Below are positions 18,639 through 29,042 of a DNA stretch of 64,000 nt, one piece after another; positions within the stretch are counted from its first letter, which is position 1, and every line of letters begins with the position of its first letter. This stretch comes from Luteimonas sp. (GTDB taxonomy: Bacteria; Pseudomonadota; Gammaproteobacteria; Xanthomonadales; Xanthomonadaceae), in NCBI GenBank assembly GCA_024707405.1, contig JANPZU010000001.1:248001-312000 (forward strand). Direction: 5' to 3'. The notes under the pieces were generated by a model that searched no databases, had not been told where the DNA came from, and was given only the letters and a program-made list of their open reading frames with translations. The translations under genes were made by a program, and so were the position numbers.

Positions 18639-18771
18639 GGCGCGCTCCGGCATGATTTCAGATGGAACGATTGTAGCGCGGGGGCTCCACTGGCCCTGGC
18701 GCGGCTTGCCGCCTGTCGGGGGCGGCATCGATACTGCGCCGCACGTTGCGGCCAATGGCCATGCGGGGAAC

Positions 18772-20334
18772 ATGAAGAAGCGACTGAAACGCATCATCGG
18801 CTGGGGATTGTTCACGCTGGCCGTGATGATCGGCAGCGGCATCCTGCTGGCCGACCACCTGATGCCGCCGGCCACCGGCGTCGCCAGCCACGCATTGCCG
18901 GTGGTCGAGGGACAGACCGCGCTCGACCGCGAACTGGAGCCGATGCTGGCGCGCCATCCCGGCAAGACCGGCGCGATCCTGCTGCCCGACGGCATCGATG
19001 CCTTCGCCTCGCGCGCGATCTCGGCGCGGCAGGCGGGCCGCAGCCTCGACCTGCAGTACTACATCTGGCACGACGACCTGACCGGCCACCTGCTGATGTA
19101 CGAAGCGTGGCAGGCGGCCGAGCGCGGCGTGCGCGTGCGCATGCTGCTGGACGACATCAACACCTCGGGCAAGGACGCGGCGCTGCTGGCGCTGGATTCG
19201 CACGCCAACATCGAGATCCGCGTGTACAACCCGTTCCGCAACCGCAGTGGCGTGGCGCGGCTGCTGGAGATGGTGCAGCGGATGGTTTCGATCAACCATC
19301 GCATGCACAACAAGGCATGGATCGCCGATGGCCGCGTGGCAGTGGTGGGCGGGCGCAACGTGGGCACCGAATACTTCGATGCGCACGGCGAAACCAACTT
19401 CCGCGACCTCGACGTGATCCTGTTCGGGCCGGAAGTACAACAGGCCAGCGCGATCTTCGACGAATTCTGGAACAGCGACGCAGTGGTGCCGATCGCGCAG
19501 CTCAACCGCAAGCCGCGCGACACGCTGGACACGGTGCTGGCGCAGATCAAGGAAGAAGCCCGTGGCGAGGATGCGCGGCGTTTCCTGGACAAGGTGGATC
19601 TGTCGCCAAGCGTGCGTGCGTACTTCGCGCAGGAACTCACGCCGTTCTGGAGCGACCGGTTCCGGCTGCTATCCGACCCACCATTGAAGTGGAAGGCGGA
19701 ACCGCGCGTAGACGGACTGGTGGTGGAACTGGCCGACACGTTGCGCAAGACGCAGGAAAAGGCACTGCTGATCTCGCCCTACTTCGTGCCCGGCAACGAA
19801 GGCCTGGTCGGCTTTGCATCGCTGGTGCGCGACCGCGACGCGCACGTCGGCATCATCACCAATTCGCTCGCCGCCAACGACGTGGTCGCCGTGCATGGCG
19901 GTTACAGCAAGTACCGCAAGCCGTTGCTGCAGGCTGGCGTGCATCTGTACGAAACCAGGCCGCAGGCCGCGCAAGCCGATTCCAGCCTGTTCGGCAGCAG
20001 CGGCGCCAGCCTGCACACCAAGGCGTTCGTGGTGGACGACCGCTACGGCTTCATCGGTTCGTTCAACCTCGACCCGCGTTCGATCGACCTCAACACCGAG
20101 ATGGGATTGCTGTTCGACGACCCGGCGCTGGGTGCCGCGTTGCGCGACGAATACCTGCGCCTGTCCGGGCCCGAAAAGAGCTACTGGGTCTATCTGAACG
20201 ACGACGGCGACCTGCGCTGGCTGGATCGGGCCAGCGAACCACCCCGAATCTTGGATGTGGAACCGGAATCCACACGCTGGCAACGCATCCAGGCCCGCAT
20301 CGTGCGCTGGCTGCCTGTGGAGTCGCAGTTGTAG
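18772..20334 (+). CDS. Cardiolipin synthase-like phospholipase D family protein
   Basis: A 520-residue membrane-anchored PLD-superfamily enzyme. An N-terminal anchor (about 9-28, [20 protein letters not shown]) is followed by two HKD catalytic motifs: HNKAWIAD (about 178-185) and HTKAFVVDD (about 415-423), each with downstream GGRN or GSFN. Such proteins make cardiolipin (ClsA/ClsC type) or cleave phospholipids. The ATG at 18772 is chosen because it starts the membrane anchor; the frame is open upstream to 18409 but overlaps divergent icmF. It is divergent from icmF with a 133-bp spacer. Confidence 0.87.
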   Translation: MKKRLKRIIGWGLFTLAVMIGSGILLADHLMPPATGVASHALPVVEGQTALDRELEPMLARHPGKTGAILLPDGIDAFASRAISARQAGRSLDLQYYIWHDDLTGHLLMYEAWQAAERGVRVRMLLDDINTSGKDAALLALDSHANIEIRVYNPFRNRSGVARLLEMVQRMVSINHRMHNKAWIADGRVAVVGGRNVGTEYFDAHGETNFRDLDVILFGPEVQQASAIFDEFWNSDAVVPIAQLNRKPRDTLDTVLAQIKEEARGEDARRFLDKVDLSPSVRAYFAQELTPFWSDRFRLLSDPPLKWKAEPRVDGLVVELADTLRKTQEKALLISPYFVPGNEGLVGFASLVRDRDAHVGIITNSLAANDVVAVHGGYSKYRKPLLQAGVHLYETRPQAAQADSSLFGSSGASLHTKAFVVDDRYGFIGSFNLDPRSIDLNTEMGLLFDDPALGAALRDEYLRLSGPEKSYWVYLNDDGDLRWLDRASEPPRILDVEPESTRWQRIQARIVRWLPVESQL

Positions 20335-20539
20335 CCGCCTCCGACCGGCGATGCCGCACTGCGGCATGGCCGGGAAGCCGCTACCTGCAGCCAGACCGAC
20401 AGGCATTTCACTATCGGCCAGCGTAGAATGTTGCGATTGAAACAATCCCGGCCAACCCAGGCCCAACCCTCCTTCGACCAGTAACGCCGATCCCCGCAGC
20501 CGCCGATGCGCCTGCACACGGCGATGGAGTCCACAGCAC

Positions 20540-21640
20540 ATGATCTTCGAACACCTCGACACCTACGGCCACGAGCAGGTCGTGTTCTGCCACAACAAGG
20601 ACGCGGGCCTGAAGGCCATCATCGCGATCCACAACACCGTGCTCGGCCCCGCGCTGGGCGGCACGCGCATGTGGCCGTACAAGACCGAGCAGGACGCGTT
20701 GAACGACGTGCTGCGCCTGTCGCGCGGCATGACCTACAAGAACGCGGTGGCCGGCCTGAACATCGGTGGCGGCAAGGCGGTGATCATCGGCGACCCGGCC
20801 AAGGACAAGTCCGAGGCGCTGTTCCGCGCGTTCGGCCAGTTCGTCGAATCGCTGGGCGGCCGCTACATCACCGCCGAGGACGTGGGCATCGACGTCAACG
20901 ACATGGAATACGTGTACCGCGAGACCGAGTACGTCACCGGCGTGCACCAGGTGCATGGTGGCTCGGGCGATCCCTCGCCGTTCACCGCCTACGGCACGCT
21001 GCAGGGCCTGCTGGCCACGCTGAACAAGAAGTACGGCGACGAGGAAGTCGGCAAGTACAGCTATGCCGTGCAGGGACTGGGCCATGTGGGCATGGAATTC
21101 GTGAAGCTGCTGAAGGATCGCGGCGCGAAGATCTTCGTGACCGACATCAACCAGTCGCTTGTCGACAAGGCCGTCTCCGAGTACGGCGCCGAGGCCGTGG
21201 GTCTGGACGAGATCTACGACGTGGATGCCGACGTGTACTCTCCGTGCGCGCTGGGCGGTACCGTCAACGAGGACACCCTGCCCCGCCTGAAGGCGAAGGT
21301 GATCTGCGGCGCGGCCAACAACCAGCTGGCCACCAACGCCATCGGCGACGAACTGGCCAAGCGCGGCATCCTGTACGCACCGGACTACGCGGTGAACGCG
21401 GGCGGCGTGATGAACGTGTCGCTGGAGATCGACGGCTACAACCGCGAACGCGCGATGCGCATGATGCGCACGATCTACCACAACCTCACGCGCATCTTCG
21501 AGATTTCCGACCGCGACGGCATCCCGACCTACAAGGCCGCCGACCGCCTCGCCGAGGAACGCATCGACATCATCGGCAAGCTCAAGCTGCCGATGGGCCG
21601 CGGCACGCCACGCTTCCAGGGGCGCGTGCGCGGGCATTGA
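20540..21640 (+). CDS. ldh: Leucine/valine dehydrogenase (Glu/Leu/Phe/Val dehydrogenase family)
   Basis: A 366-residue NAD-dependent enzyme that oxidatively deaminates branched-chain amino acids to 2-oxo acids, the entry step to the pathway encoded around it. The N-terminal catalytic domain has GPALGGTRMWPY, LSRGMTYKNAVAGLNIGGGK with the catalytic Lys, and TAEDVGIDVNDM. The Rossmann domain has GLGHVG (about 175-180) and DINQ. CGAANNQLA and YAPDYAVNAGGVMN are typical leucine dehydrogenase blocks. A terminator hairpin follows. Exact substrate preference (Leu versus Val) cannot be read from sequence. Confidence 0.93.
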   Translation: MIFEHLDTYGHEQVVFCHNKDAGLKAIIAIHNTVLGPALGGTRMWPYKTEQDALNDVLRLSRGMTYKNAVAGLNIGGGKAVIIGDPAKDKSEALFRAFGQFVESLGGRYITAEDVGIDVNDMEYVYRETEYVTGVHQVHGGSGDPSPFTAYGTLQGLLATLNKKYGDEEVGKYSYAVQGLGHVGMEFVKLLKDRGAKIFVTDINQSLVDKAVSEYGAEAVGLDEIYDVDADVYSPCALGGTVNEDTLPRLKAKVICGAANNQLATNAIGDELAKRGILYAPDYAVNAGGVMNVSLEIDGYNRERAMRMMRTIYHNLTRIFEISDRDGIPTYKAADRLAEERIDIIGKLKLPMGRGTPRFQGRVRGH

Positions 21641-21651
21641 ATTGAGACACG

Positions 21652-21669
21652 ACGGGGCTTCGGCCCCGT
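21652..21669 (+). terminator. Hairpin terminator after leucine dehydrogenase
   Basis: ACGGGGCTTCGGCCCCGT forms a GC stem with a TTCG loop directly after the dehydrogenase stop and before the isovaleryl-CoA dehydrogenase gene. The T-tract after it is short, so it may be partial or act as an attenuator. Confidence 0.55.
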
Positions 21670-21710
21670 TGTAGCATCCAGACGTCTGGAATCCGGAAAG
21701 GAGAAAACGG

Positions 21711-22868
21711 ATGCGGGCATTCCCGTTGGGAGAAGAACTCGACGCATTGCGCGACGCGGTGCGGCGCTTTGCTGAAGCCGAGATCACGCCGCGCGCGGCC
21801 GCCATCGACGAAGCCAACGAATTCCCGCAGGACCTGTGGCCCAAGCTGGGCGAACTGGGCCTGCTGGGCATGACCGTGCCGGGCGAGTTCGGCGGCAGCG
21901 AAATGGGCTACCTCGCCCACCTCGTCGCGATGGAGGAAATCTCGCGCGCGTCGGGTTCGGTCGGTCTTTCGTATGGCGCGCATTCCAACCTGTGCGTCTC
22001 CAACCTGTGCGTCAACGGCAACCAGTCGCAGCGCGAGAAATACCTGCCGAAACTGTGCAGCGGCGAATGGAAGGGCGCGCTGGCGATGAGCGAGCCGGGC
22101 GCAGGTTCGGACGTGGTCGGTTCGATGTCGTGCCGTGCCGAACTGCGCGGCGACACGTGGATCGCCAACGGCAACAAGATGTGGATCACCAACGGCCCCG
22201 AGGCCGACGTGCTGGTGGTCTACATGCGTACGGCCAGCCGCGAACTGGGCAGCAAGTGCATGACCGCCTTCATCGTCGAGAAAGGCATGAAGGGATTTTC
22301 CACCGCGCAGAAGCTGGACAAGCTGGGCATGCGCGGCAGCAATACCTGCGAGCTGGTGTTCGAGAACTGCGAGATCCCGAACGCCAACGTGCTGGGCGAA
22401 GTAAACAACGGCGTGAAGGTACTGATGAGCGGCCTGAACACCGAACGCCTGGTGCTGTCGGGCGGCCCGCTGGGCCTGATGCAGGCTGCGCTCGACATCG
22501 CCCTGCCCTACGTGCGCGAACGCCGCCAGTTCGGCCAGGCCATCGGCACCTTCGGCATCATGCAGGCCAAGATCGCCGACATGTACACCGCGCTGCAGTC
22601 ATCGCGCGCGTTCGCCTACCAGGTGGCGCGCGATTACGATGCCGGCCACAAGTCGCGCATCGACGCGGCAAGTTGCCTGCTGCACGCATCGGAGGCTGCC
22701 GTGCAGGTCGCGCTTGAGGCGATCCAGGCGCTGGGCGGCAATGGCTACATCAACGAATTCGCGACTGGCCGCATCCTGCGCGACGCCAAGCTCTACGCCA
22801 TCGGTGCCGGTACCAATGAGATCCGTCGCATGCTGATCGGCCGCGAGCTGTTCGCCGGCAATCATTGA
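21711..22868 (+). CDS. ivd: Isovaleryl-CoA dehydrogenase
   Basis: A 385-residue FAD flavoprotein that converts isovaleryl-CoA to 3-methylcrotonyl-CoA in leucine breakdown. The acyl-CoA dehydrogenase signatures [13 protein letters not shown] and [11 protein letters not shown] are present. The catalytic Glu is in the isovaleryl-type position: [16 protein letters not shown] (E245), matching the DLERLVL site of human IVD rather than the C-terminal Glu of medium-chain enzymes. That residue makes the substrate call firm. The ATG at 21711 has AAAGGAG upstream. The product feeds methylcrotonyl-CoA carboxylase, whose beta subunit is encoded at 27432. Confidence 0.95.
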   Translation: MRAFPLGEELDALRDAVRRFAEAEITPRAAAIDEANEFPQDLWPKLGELGLLGMTVPGEFGGSEMGYLAHLVAMEEISRASGSVGLSYGAHSNLCVSNLCVNGNQSQREKYLPKLCSGEWKGALAMSEPGAGSDVVGSMSCRAELRGDTWIANGNKMWITNGPEADVLVVYMRTASRELGSKCMTAFIVEKGMKGFSTAQKLDKLGMRGSNTCELVFENCEIPNANVLGEVNNGVKVLMSGLNTERLVLSGGPLGLMQAALDIALPYVRERRQFGQAIGTFGIMQAKIADMYTALQSSRAFAYQVARDYDAGHKSRIDAASCLLHASEAAVQVALEAIQALGGNGYINEFATGRILRDAKLYAIGAGTNEIRRMLIGRELFAGNH

Positions 22869-22895
22869 GTCCACCTCGACCCGAGCCACCGCCCC

Positions 22896-22970
22896 GTAGA
22901 GCGGAGCTTGCGCCGCTGCTCATTGCCGGGAGGCTTGGATGGGAAAGCAGCGGAGCAAGCTCCGCTCTAC
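22896..22970. repeat. Inverted repeat pair with GTAGAGCGGAGC ends
   Basis: GTAGAGCGGAGCTTGCGCCG and, 50 bases on, GCGGAGCAAGCTCCGCTCTA face each other between the convergent isovaleryl-CoA dehydrogenase and serine hydrolase genes. This is a BIME-like REP pair and could serve as a bidirectional terminator. Confidence 0.7.
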
Positions 22971-23016
22971 AGGCCGCGGTCGTTTTTCCTTACCCGAGAG
23001 AGCGGGCGCCCGCGCG

Positions 23017-24996
23017 CTACTGCGCCTCGAACACGTATTCCTGTTGCGCGGAACGCAACACCAGTCGCTTGCGCCCGTCGCTTTCGCCGACGACGAATTC
23101 GAACCACGACCCAAGACCCGGCGACACGATCACCAGCGAATGGGTGCCGTCGTCGTTGGCGCGCGAGGCTACCTCGGCCTGCCATTCGCCGAGATCGAAC
23201 AGCAAGCCCGTGCCATTGCGACGTACCACCAGATCGCCCAACGCGGCATTGCGGTAGCGCGACGCCAACGACGCGACGATGCCCGGATCGGCCGGCAAGG
23301 CGAGCCGCGCACGCTGGGTCTCGGCCCACTCGCGGGCCGTCCGCGCCTGCGCAGCAATCTCACCTGCGGCCGAGTCTTCACCATCGAACAGCAATTCCAG
23401 CAACCGGCGACGGAACGGCCCCAGCAGCATCCCGCCTTCATCTGCGTTGGTCAGGATGACCGCGCCCACGCCGTGCTCGGGCAGCCAGAGCATGTCGCTG
23501 CGATAGCCGATCATGCTGCCGCCGTGGTGCACGACCGGGATGCCACGGCTGGTGTCCGTTTCCAGACCCATGCCGTAAGCCACGTCGTTGCCCACGGCCA
23601 CTTTCTGCTTGAGGCGTTCGCGGATGGCGGCTTCCGACAGGTAACGCACGCCATCGGGCAGCAGGCCTGCATCGAGTTCCATCTGCACGTAACGCAGCAT
23701 GTCGACGACGTTGCTCCAAGCGCCACCCGCAGGCCGGATCGGCACGACGGCGTAATTGACCGACATGTTGGCCAGCGACGGCTGGGCTTCCACGTCCCAG
23801 CCGTGCGGCGCAGCGTGGTCACCAGCCAGTGCGCGACTGAAATCGAAGGTAGTCGCGGCCATGCCCAGCGGGCCGAACACTTCTTCGTCCATCGCGCGAT
23901 CGTAGGCATCGCCCAGTGGCACGCCGGGATACAGCACGTGCGCACCGACGTAACCGCCGGCAGACGCCAACGGGTTGGAATACTGGTAAAGCGCACCGAA
24001 ATCGCTGGTCGGCTGCATGCCGGCCAGCGACTGCAGCGTGCTTTCCGGCGTGGCATCGGCGAATTCGTAGAGCCACTCGAAATCCTGGCGCGGCAACCCG
24101 GTGCATGCACAGACGAGATGCTCAACGCGCACGCGACGGGTGGTCTCCGCATCACCCAGTGCAAACCTGGGCATGACGCTGGCCACGGGCGTATCCCAGG
24201 CGATCAGTCCGCGATCGACCAGTCGCGCGAGCATCACCGTGGTCAGCGCCTTGGTGTTGGAGGCGATCATGTACAGCGTGCCGGCATCGACTTGCTCGGG
24301 TTTGCCGAGTTCGCGCACGCCGAAGCCGCCCGCGAATACCGTTTCGCCGTCCTGCACCACACCGACGCTGACGCCGGGGATGCCCAGCAAGGCCTGCGAC
24401 TCACGGATGAAGGATGCCAGCGCCTCGATCCGCGCCGGATCGAGCTTGTTCGCCGGGCGTCCGGCGAACGATTCGCGCACGTAGCCGGGCGGCAGCAATT
24501 TATCGGCCACCAGCATCACCTGCGACATGCGCTTTTCGAGCAACGGCTCGGAGAAATCGACCAGCAGGACATTCCAGGCGTCGCCTTTCCTCGACGCGAT
24601 CGCCAGCACGAAGCGGCGCTCGTTTGCCGAGGTTTCGTAGTGGTAGTGCCGCACTTCCTCCCATCCATCCTGCGCGGGCTGGTCGCTCGCCAGCTTGACC
24701 GGCCATTTCGGTTCCAGTCCCGACGCCGACCATGCGGCCGCCACGGCGGCATCCGCATCCGCCGCTTCGACATCCACCAGTGCGAGGGTCGAATCGCCCT
24801 CGGGCGGCACCAGCAAGGTCGCCGGGCCCCGTACGTCCAACTGCCAGCCAGCAGGCGCGGTGAACGTGGCGCCACCCACCGTTTCACGGCGCTCGTCACT
24901 GGCGATGGTCTCCGCGGCCGGCGCCTGCCCTGCGTGCAGGAGCAAGGCGATGGTGGCGCAGGCAAGCAGGACGGTACGCAAGGCAATCGATGGCAT
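23017..24996 (-). CDS. Secreted serine hydrolase (class C beta-lactamase-related)
   Basis: 659 residues with a signal peptide (LLACATIALLLHAGQAPA). An N-terminal region of about 190 residues, of unknown function, precedes a beta-lactamase/transpeptidase-like domain. The SxxK motif is ASNTKALTT (about 242), YxN is YQYSN, and the third motif is HHGGSMIGY. A C-terminal beta region of about 150 residues follows. Such proteins include esterases and D-aminopeptidases; a true beta-lactamase is unlikely at this length. The ATG at 24996 starts the signal; the frame is open to 25161 without good coding sense. Confidence 0.85.
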   Translation of the reverse strand: MPSIALRTVLLACATIALLLHAGQAPAAETIASDERRETVGGATFTAPAGWQLDVRGPATLLVPPEGDSTLALVDVEAADADAAVAAAWSASGLEPKWPVKLASDQPAQDGWEEVRHYHYETSANERRFVLAIASRKGDAWNVLLVDFSEPLLEKRMSQVMLVADKLLPPGYVRESFAGRPANKLDPARIEALASFIRESQALLGIPGVSVGVVQDGETVFAGGFGVRELGKPEQVDAGTLYMIASNTKALTTVMLARLVDRGLIAWDTPVASVMPRFALGDAETTRRVRVEHLVCACTGLPRQDFEWLYEFADATPESTLQSLAGMQPTSDFGALYQYSNPLASAGGYVGAHVLYPGVPLGDAYDRAMDEEVFGPLGMAATTFDFSRALAGDHAAPHGWDVEAQPSLANMSVNYAVVPIRPAGGAWSNVVDMLRYVQMELDAGLLPDGVRYLSEAAIRERLKQKVAVGNDVAYGMGLETDTSRGIPVVHHGGSMIGYRSDMLWLPEHGVGAVILTNADEGGMLLGPFRRRLLELLFDGEDSAAGEIAAQARTAREWAETQRARLALPADPGIVASLASRYRNAALGDLVVRRNGTGLLFDLGEWQAEVASRANDDGTHSLVIVSPGLGSWFEFVVGESDGRKRLVLRSAQQEYVFEAQ

Positions 24997-25202
24997 GTTC
25001 GGCTCCCGTGGATTGAATGCGTCGTGCGGATCCCCGGCCAGGACGACGGCGAAATCCGCGCAACGAGGCCAGCACTGCCTGATCGCTACCGCATGGCATC
25101 CAAGCGCCTGCACCGCATCAGCCCTACCCGGACTTCCGTACGGTACTCCCCGGCACGGCACGGTGCGATAATCCCGTCACTTCCCCACGTGTTGGAGCTT
25201 CC

Positions 25203-26378
25203 ATGAGCGACATCGTCATCGTCGGCGCCAAGCGCACCGCGATCGGTTCCATGCTCGGCCAGTTCACCGGCGTCCCGACCCCCTCCCTCGGCGCGACCGC
25301 CATCCAGGGCGCTCTGGAACATGCCGGTATCGCCGCCGACCAGATCGACGAAGTGATCATGGGTTGCGTGCTGCCGGCCGGCCTCGGCCAGGCCCCTGCG
25401 CGCCAGGCGTCGCGTGCCGCGGGAATCCCGGACAAGGCCGGCGCCACCACCATCAACAAGGTCTGCGGCTCGGGCATGAAGGCGATCATGCTGGCGCACG
25501 ACCTGGTGAAGGCCGGTTCGGCGACCGTCGTGGTCGCCGGTGGCATGGAATCGATGACCAACGCGCCGCACCTGCTCAACGGTTCGCGCACCGGCATCCG
25601 CTACGGCACCGCCAACTTCCTCGACCACATGGCGTGGGACGGCCTGACCAATCCCTACGACGGCCAGTCGATGGGCGTGTTCGCCGAAGCCACCGCCGAC
25701 AAGTACGGTTTCACCCGTGAGGAGCAGGACGCCTACACCATCGAATCTGTGAACCGCGCGCAGGCCGCGATCGCCTCGGGCGCATTCAAGGCCGAGATCG
25801 TTCCGGTCAAGGTCGCGACCCGCAAGGGCGAAGCAACGTTCGACACCGACGAACAGCCCGGCAAGTCCGACACCACCAAGATCCCCACGCTCAAGGGCGC
25901 CTTCCGCAAGGATGGCACCGTCACCGCCGCCAGCTCCTCGAGCATTTCCGACGGCGCCGCCGCGACGGTCGTCACCAGTGCCGCGCACGCCGCATCGCTC
26001 GGGCTGGAACCGATTGCACGCATCGTCGGCCACGCCACGTTCTCGCAGCAGCCGGAGTGGTTCACCACCGCACCGGTCAGCGCGATCCGCGACCTGCTGG
26101 GCAAGGTGGGCTGGTCTGTGGACGATGTCGATCTTTTCGAAGTCAACGAAGCGTTCTCGGTCGTGGCGATGGCACCGATCCGCGAACTCGGCATCCCGCA
26201 CGCAAAGATCAACGTCAACGGCGGCGCCACCGCTCTCGGCCATCCGATCGGCGCCAGCGGCGCACGCCTGGTCGTCACCCTCATCCATGCGCTCAAGGCG
26301 CGTGGCGGCAAGCGCGGCATCGCCAGCCTGTGCATCGGCGGCGGCGAGGCAACCGCAATCGCCGTCGAGGTGGCGTGA
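25203..26378 (+). CDS. Acetyl-CoA C-acetyltransferase (thiolase)
   Basis: A 391-residue thiolase that interconverts two acetyl-CoA with acetoacetyl-CoA, or cleaves 3-oxoacyl-CoA. The active-site Cys is in VCGSGMKA (Cys88), the conserved His in GHPIGASGAR (about 348), and the second Cys in LCIGGGEA (about 378). Length and motifs match the PhaA/AtoB biosynthetic-type group. The neighbouring genes suggest it handles the acetoacetyl-CoA end of leucine or butyrate degradation; this is inferred. It is divergent from the serine hydrolase. Confidence 0.94.
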   Translation: MSDIVIVGAKRTAIGSMLGQFTGVPTPSLGATAIQGALEHAGIAADQIDEVIMGCVLPAGLGQAPARQASRAAGIPDKAGATTINKVCGSGMKAIMLAHDLVKAGSATVVVAGGMESMTNAPHLLNGSRTGIRYGTANFLDHMAWDGLTNPYDGQSMGVFAEATADKYGFTREEQDAYTIESVNRAQAAIASGAFKAEIVPVKVATRKGEATFDTDEQPGKSDTTKIPTLKGAFRKDGTVTAASSSSISDGAAATVVTSAAHAASLGLEPIARIVGHATFSQQPEWFTTAPVSAIRDLLGKVGWSVDDVDLFEVNEAFSVVAMAPIRELGIPHAKINVNGGATALGHPIGASGARLVVTLIHALKARGGKRGIASLCIGGGEATAIAVEVA

Positions 26379-26421
26379 AGACGTTTAACCCGTCTTTTAC
26401 GAAAAAAACACGCCATCCCGC

Positions 26422-26450
26422 TTGACAGCGGTAACCGGCTTGTCATCATG
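26422..26450 (+). promoter_or_regulatory. Candidate sigma-70 promoter upstream of Ala-rich lipoprotein
   Basis: A perfect TTGACA (26422-26427) is followed at about 17 bp by ATCATG, a weak -10 element. It lies about 50 bases upstream of the first Ala/Asp lipoprotein. Highly expressed small lipoproteins usually have strong promoters, which fits. Confidence 0.4.
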
Positions 26451-26502
26451 TTTATGGCGCGCGATTGCGCGTTGCCAAACCCACTGACGAGGAAGATTTG
26501 AA

Positions 26503-26838
26503 ATGACCATCAACAAGGCTCTGCTTGCCCTGGCTCTGGGCTTCGCTCTGGCCGCCTGCAGCAACCAGCAGCAGGCCGAGAACGCGGCTGCTGACGCTGC
26601 CGACGCCGCTGCCGATGCCGCGACCGCCGCTGCCGAGAACACCGCCGACGCCACGGCCGCCACGGCTGACGCCGCTGCCGCCGACGCCGCCGCCGCCGCC
26701 GACGCTGCTGCCGATGCCGCCGCCGACGCCGCTGCCGCGACGACCGACGCCGCTGCCGAAGTCGCTGCCGACACGGCCGCTGCTGCCGAAGACGCTGCCA
26801 AGGCTGCCGCCGACGCCGCTGAAGAAGCCAAGCAGTAA
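26503..26838 (+). CDS. Ala/Asp-rich small lipoprotein (copy 1)
   Basis: A 111-residue lipoprotein: the signal ends LALGFALAAC (Cys about 19) and the mature part is almost wholly Ala, Asp, Glu and Thr in AADAAADA-like runs, predicted as one long helix or coil. Its function is unknown. It resembles alanine-zipper envelope lipoproteins in style. It has its own upstream promoter-like element and a strong terminator. A paralogue with the same architecture follows at 26966. Confidence 0.8.
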   Translation: MTINKALLALALGFALAACSNQQQAENAAADAADAAADAATAAAENTADATAATADAAAADAAAAADAAADAAADAAAATTDAAAEVAADTAAAAEDAAKAAADAAEEAKQ

Positions 26839-26857
26839 TCCTGCTTCCAGGCTCGGG

Positions 26858-26890
26858 AAGCCGCCGGTTTACCGGCGGCTTTCTTTTTTG
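26858..26890 (+). terminator. Rho-independent terminator
   Basis: A stem AAGCCGCCGGT/ACCGGCGGCTT is followed by TTCTTTTTT, directly downstream of the first Ala-rich lipoprotein gene. Confidence 0.9.
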
Positions 26891-26965
26891 CAGAATCTGC
26901 CCGCCCGGCGGCGCCCAGCGCATCGACGGATCGCAACCCACTGATCCACCTTTTGGAGAATCCTG

Positions 26966-27304
26966 ATGAATGCCAAGCTCCTGATCCTCGCCGCCGCCGG
27001 CCTGTTCGCCCTCACCGCCTGCGGCAACACCGTCGAAGGCGCCAAGGAAGACGCCGCCGCCGCGGCTGATGCCGCTGCAGCAGCTGCCGACGAAGCCGCC
27101 GCCGCGACCGAAGATGCCGTGGACTCGGCCGCTGCCGCCACCTCCGATGCCGCTTCCGAAGCCGGCGCGGCCCTCGACAGCGCCGCCGACTCCGCTTCCG
27201 AAGCCGGTGCAGCCGCCGGCGCCGCCGTGAAGGACGCCGCGGCCGACGCCGCCGGTGCCGTCAAGGACGCCGCCGCCAAGGCCGAGGACGCCGCCAAGAA
27301 CTGA
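26966..27304 (+). CDS. Ala/Asp-rich small lipoprotein (copy 2)
   Basis: A 112-residue paralogue of the preceding gene: signal [14 protein letters not shown] (Cys about 19), then an Ala/Asp/Glu/Ser/Lys low-complexity helix ([30 protein letters not shown]). GGAG precedes the ATG. A strong terminator follows, so each copy is transcribed as a single gene. Function is unknown. Confidence 0.8.
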   Translation: MNAKLLILAAAGLFALTACGNTVEGAKEDAAAAADAAAAAADEAAAATEDAVDSAAAATSDAASEAGAALDSAADSASEAGAAAGAAVKDAAADAAGAVKDAAAKAEDAAKN

Positions 27305-27330
27305 GGCGCGACTGGCTCCTGATCCTCGGG

Positions 27331-27358
27331 AAAGCCCGCTTCGGCGGGCTTTCTTTTT
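27331..27358 (+). terminator. Rho-independent terminator
   Basis: AAAGCCCGC-TTC-GGCGGGCTTT followed by CTTTTT, directly after the second Ala-rich lipoprotein and before the carboxylase gene. Confidence 0.9.
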
Positions 27359-27431
27359 GCGTGGACGGCGCTTCCGGGCCATCGGCGGCGGGGGCGGTAT
27401 CCTTTGCCTTCGCCCGACCGACCCAAACCGC

Positions 27432-29039
27432 ATGCCGGCCATCCATTCGCAACTCGATCCCCGTTCGCAGGACTTCCTCGACAACGCCGCCTACCACCGC
27501 GCCCTGGTGGAGGAACTGGATCGCCGCCTCGCCCGCGCCGCCGATGGTGGTGGCGACAAGGCGCGCGACAAGCATGTCGAACGCGGCAAACTGCTGGCGC
27601 GCGACCGCATCGCCGCCCTGCTCGACCCGGGTTCGCCATTCCTCGAGATCGCACCTCTCGCCGCCGAGGACATGTACGACGGCGCCGCACCTGCCGCCGG
27701 CATGGTCTGCGGCATCGGTCGCGTCATGGGCAACGAAGTGGTGGTGGTCGCCAACGACGCGACCGTCAAGGGCGGCACGTATTTCCCGATGACGGTAAAG
27801 AAGCACTTGCGTGCCCAGGAAGTGGCGCGAGAGAACAAGCTGCCGTGCATCTACCTCGTCGATTCGGGCGGCGCGTTCCTGCCGCTGCAGGACGAGGTGT
27901 TTCCCGACAAGGAACATTTCGGCCGCATCTTCTACAACCAGGCACGACTGAGCGCGGAGAACATTCCGCAGATCGCGGTGGTGATGGGCAGCTGCACCGC
28001 AGGCGGCGCCTACGTGCCTGCGATGTGCGACGAGAGCGTGATCGTCAAGGAACAGGGCACGATCTTCCTCGGTGGCCCGCCACTGGTGAAGGCTGCGACG
28101 GGCGAAGTGGTCGATGCCGAAGCACTCGGTGGCGCCGACGTGCATACCAGCGTGTCGGGCGTTGCCGACCATTTCGCCGAGGACGACCGCCACGCGCTGG
28201 AAATCGCACGCGGCATCGTCGGCAACCTCAACCAGCGCAAGGTGCTGCCGGTCGCGGTGCGCGACGCGCGTGAACCGCTGCATCCGGCCGACGAGCTCTA
28301 CGGCATCGTGCCCAAGGACACGCGCCGGCCGTTCGACATCCGCGAAGTCATCGCGCGCATCACAGACGGCAGCGAACTGGACGAGTTCAAGGCGCGCTAC
28401 GGCAAGACGCTGGTCACCGGTTTCGCGCACCTGCACGGCTATCCGGTCGGCATCATCGCCAACAACGGGATCCTGTTCGGCGAGAGTGCGCTCAAGGGCG
28501 CGCATTTCATCGAACTGTGCAACCAGCGCGGCATTCCGCTGGTGTTCCTGCAGAACATCACCGGCTTCATGGTCGGTCGCAAGTATGAAAACGCGGGCAT
28601 CGCGAAGGATGGCGCGAAGATGGTCACCGCGGTCGCCTGTTCCAGCGTGCCCAAGTTCACCGTGGTGATCGGCGGCAGTTTCGGCGCCGGCAACTACGCG
28701 ATGTGCGGCCGTGCCTACGGCGCACGCTTCCTGTGGATGTGGCCCAACGCGCGCATCAGCGTGATGGGCGGCGAGCAGGCCGCCAGCGTGCTGGCCACCG
28801 TGCGCCGCGACGGCATCGAAGCCAAGGGCGGCGCGTGGAGTGCGGAAGAGGAAGACGCGTTCAAGTCGCCCATCCGTGAGCAGTACGAATCTCAGGGCAG
28901 CCCGTGGTACGCCACCGCGCGCCTGTGGGACGACGGCATCATCGATCCGGCCGATACCCGCCGCGTGCTCGGCCTGGGTATTTCTGCGTCACTCAACGCG
29001 CCCATCGAACCGGCGAAGTTCGGCGTGTTCCGGATGTAA
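27432..29039 (+). CDS. liuB: Methylcrotonoyl-CoA carboxylase carboxyltransferase (beta) subunit
   Basis: A 535-residue biotin-dependent carboxyltransferase that carboxylates 3-methylcrotonyl-CoA to 3-methylglutaconyl-CoA in leucine breakdown. Conserved blocks include [75 protein letters not shown] and [10 protein letters not shown]. Overall length and the acyl-CoA pocket sequence match MCC beta better than propionyl-CoA carboxylase. The biotin carboxylase (alpha) subunit is not in the window. The stop is followed after three bases by the SDR gene, so they are co-transcribed. Confidence 0.92.
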   Translation: MPAIHSQLDPRSQDFLDNAAYHRALVEELDRRLARAADGGGDKARDKHVERGKLLARDRIAALLDPGSPFLEIAPLAAEDMYDGAAPAAGMVCGIGRVMGNEVVVVANDATVKGGTYFPMTVKKHLRAQEVARENKLPCIYLVDSGGAFLPLQDEVFPDKEHFGRIFYNQARLSAENIPQIAVVMGSCTAGGAYVPAMCDESVIVKEQGTIFLGGPPLVKAATGEVVDAEALGGADVHTSVSGVADHFAEDDRHALEIARGIVGNLNQRKVLPVAVRDAREPLHPADELYGIVPKDTRRPFDIREVIARITDGSELDEFKARYGKTLVTGFAHLHGYPVGIIANNGILFGESALKGAHFIELCNQRGIPLVFLQNITGFMVGRKYENAGIAKDGAKMVTAVACSSVPKFTVVIGGSFGAGNYAMCGRAYGARFLWMWPNARISVMGGEQAASVLATVRRDGIEAKGGAWSAEEEDAFKSPIREQYESQGSPWYATARLWDDGIIDPADTRRVLGLGISASLNAPIEPAKFGVFRM

Positions 29040-29042
29040 GCC

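Noticed and set aside
17832-20426. 864-codon plus-strand frame crossing icmF and the PLD gene
   Set aside because: The true frames are icmF (minus) and the HKD protein (plus, other frame); this one is Arg/Gly/Ala-rich noise.
23017-24996. True antibiotic-resistance beta-lactamase
   Set aside because: 659 residues with an extra N-terminal domain and generic SxxK/YxN motifs; more like the serine hydrolase/esterase relatives of class C enzymes.
26397-26936. 179-codon Ala/Ser-rich minus-strand frame opposite the first Ala-rich lipoprotein
   Set aside because: A GCC/GCT-rich gene gives long open frames on both strands; only the plus-strand reading has a lipoprotein signal, RBS and terminator.
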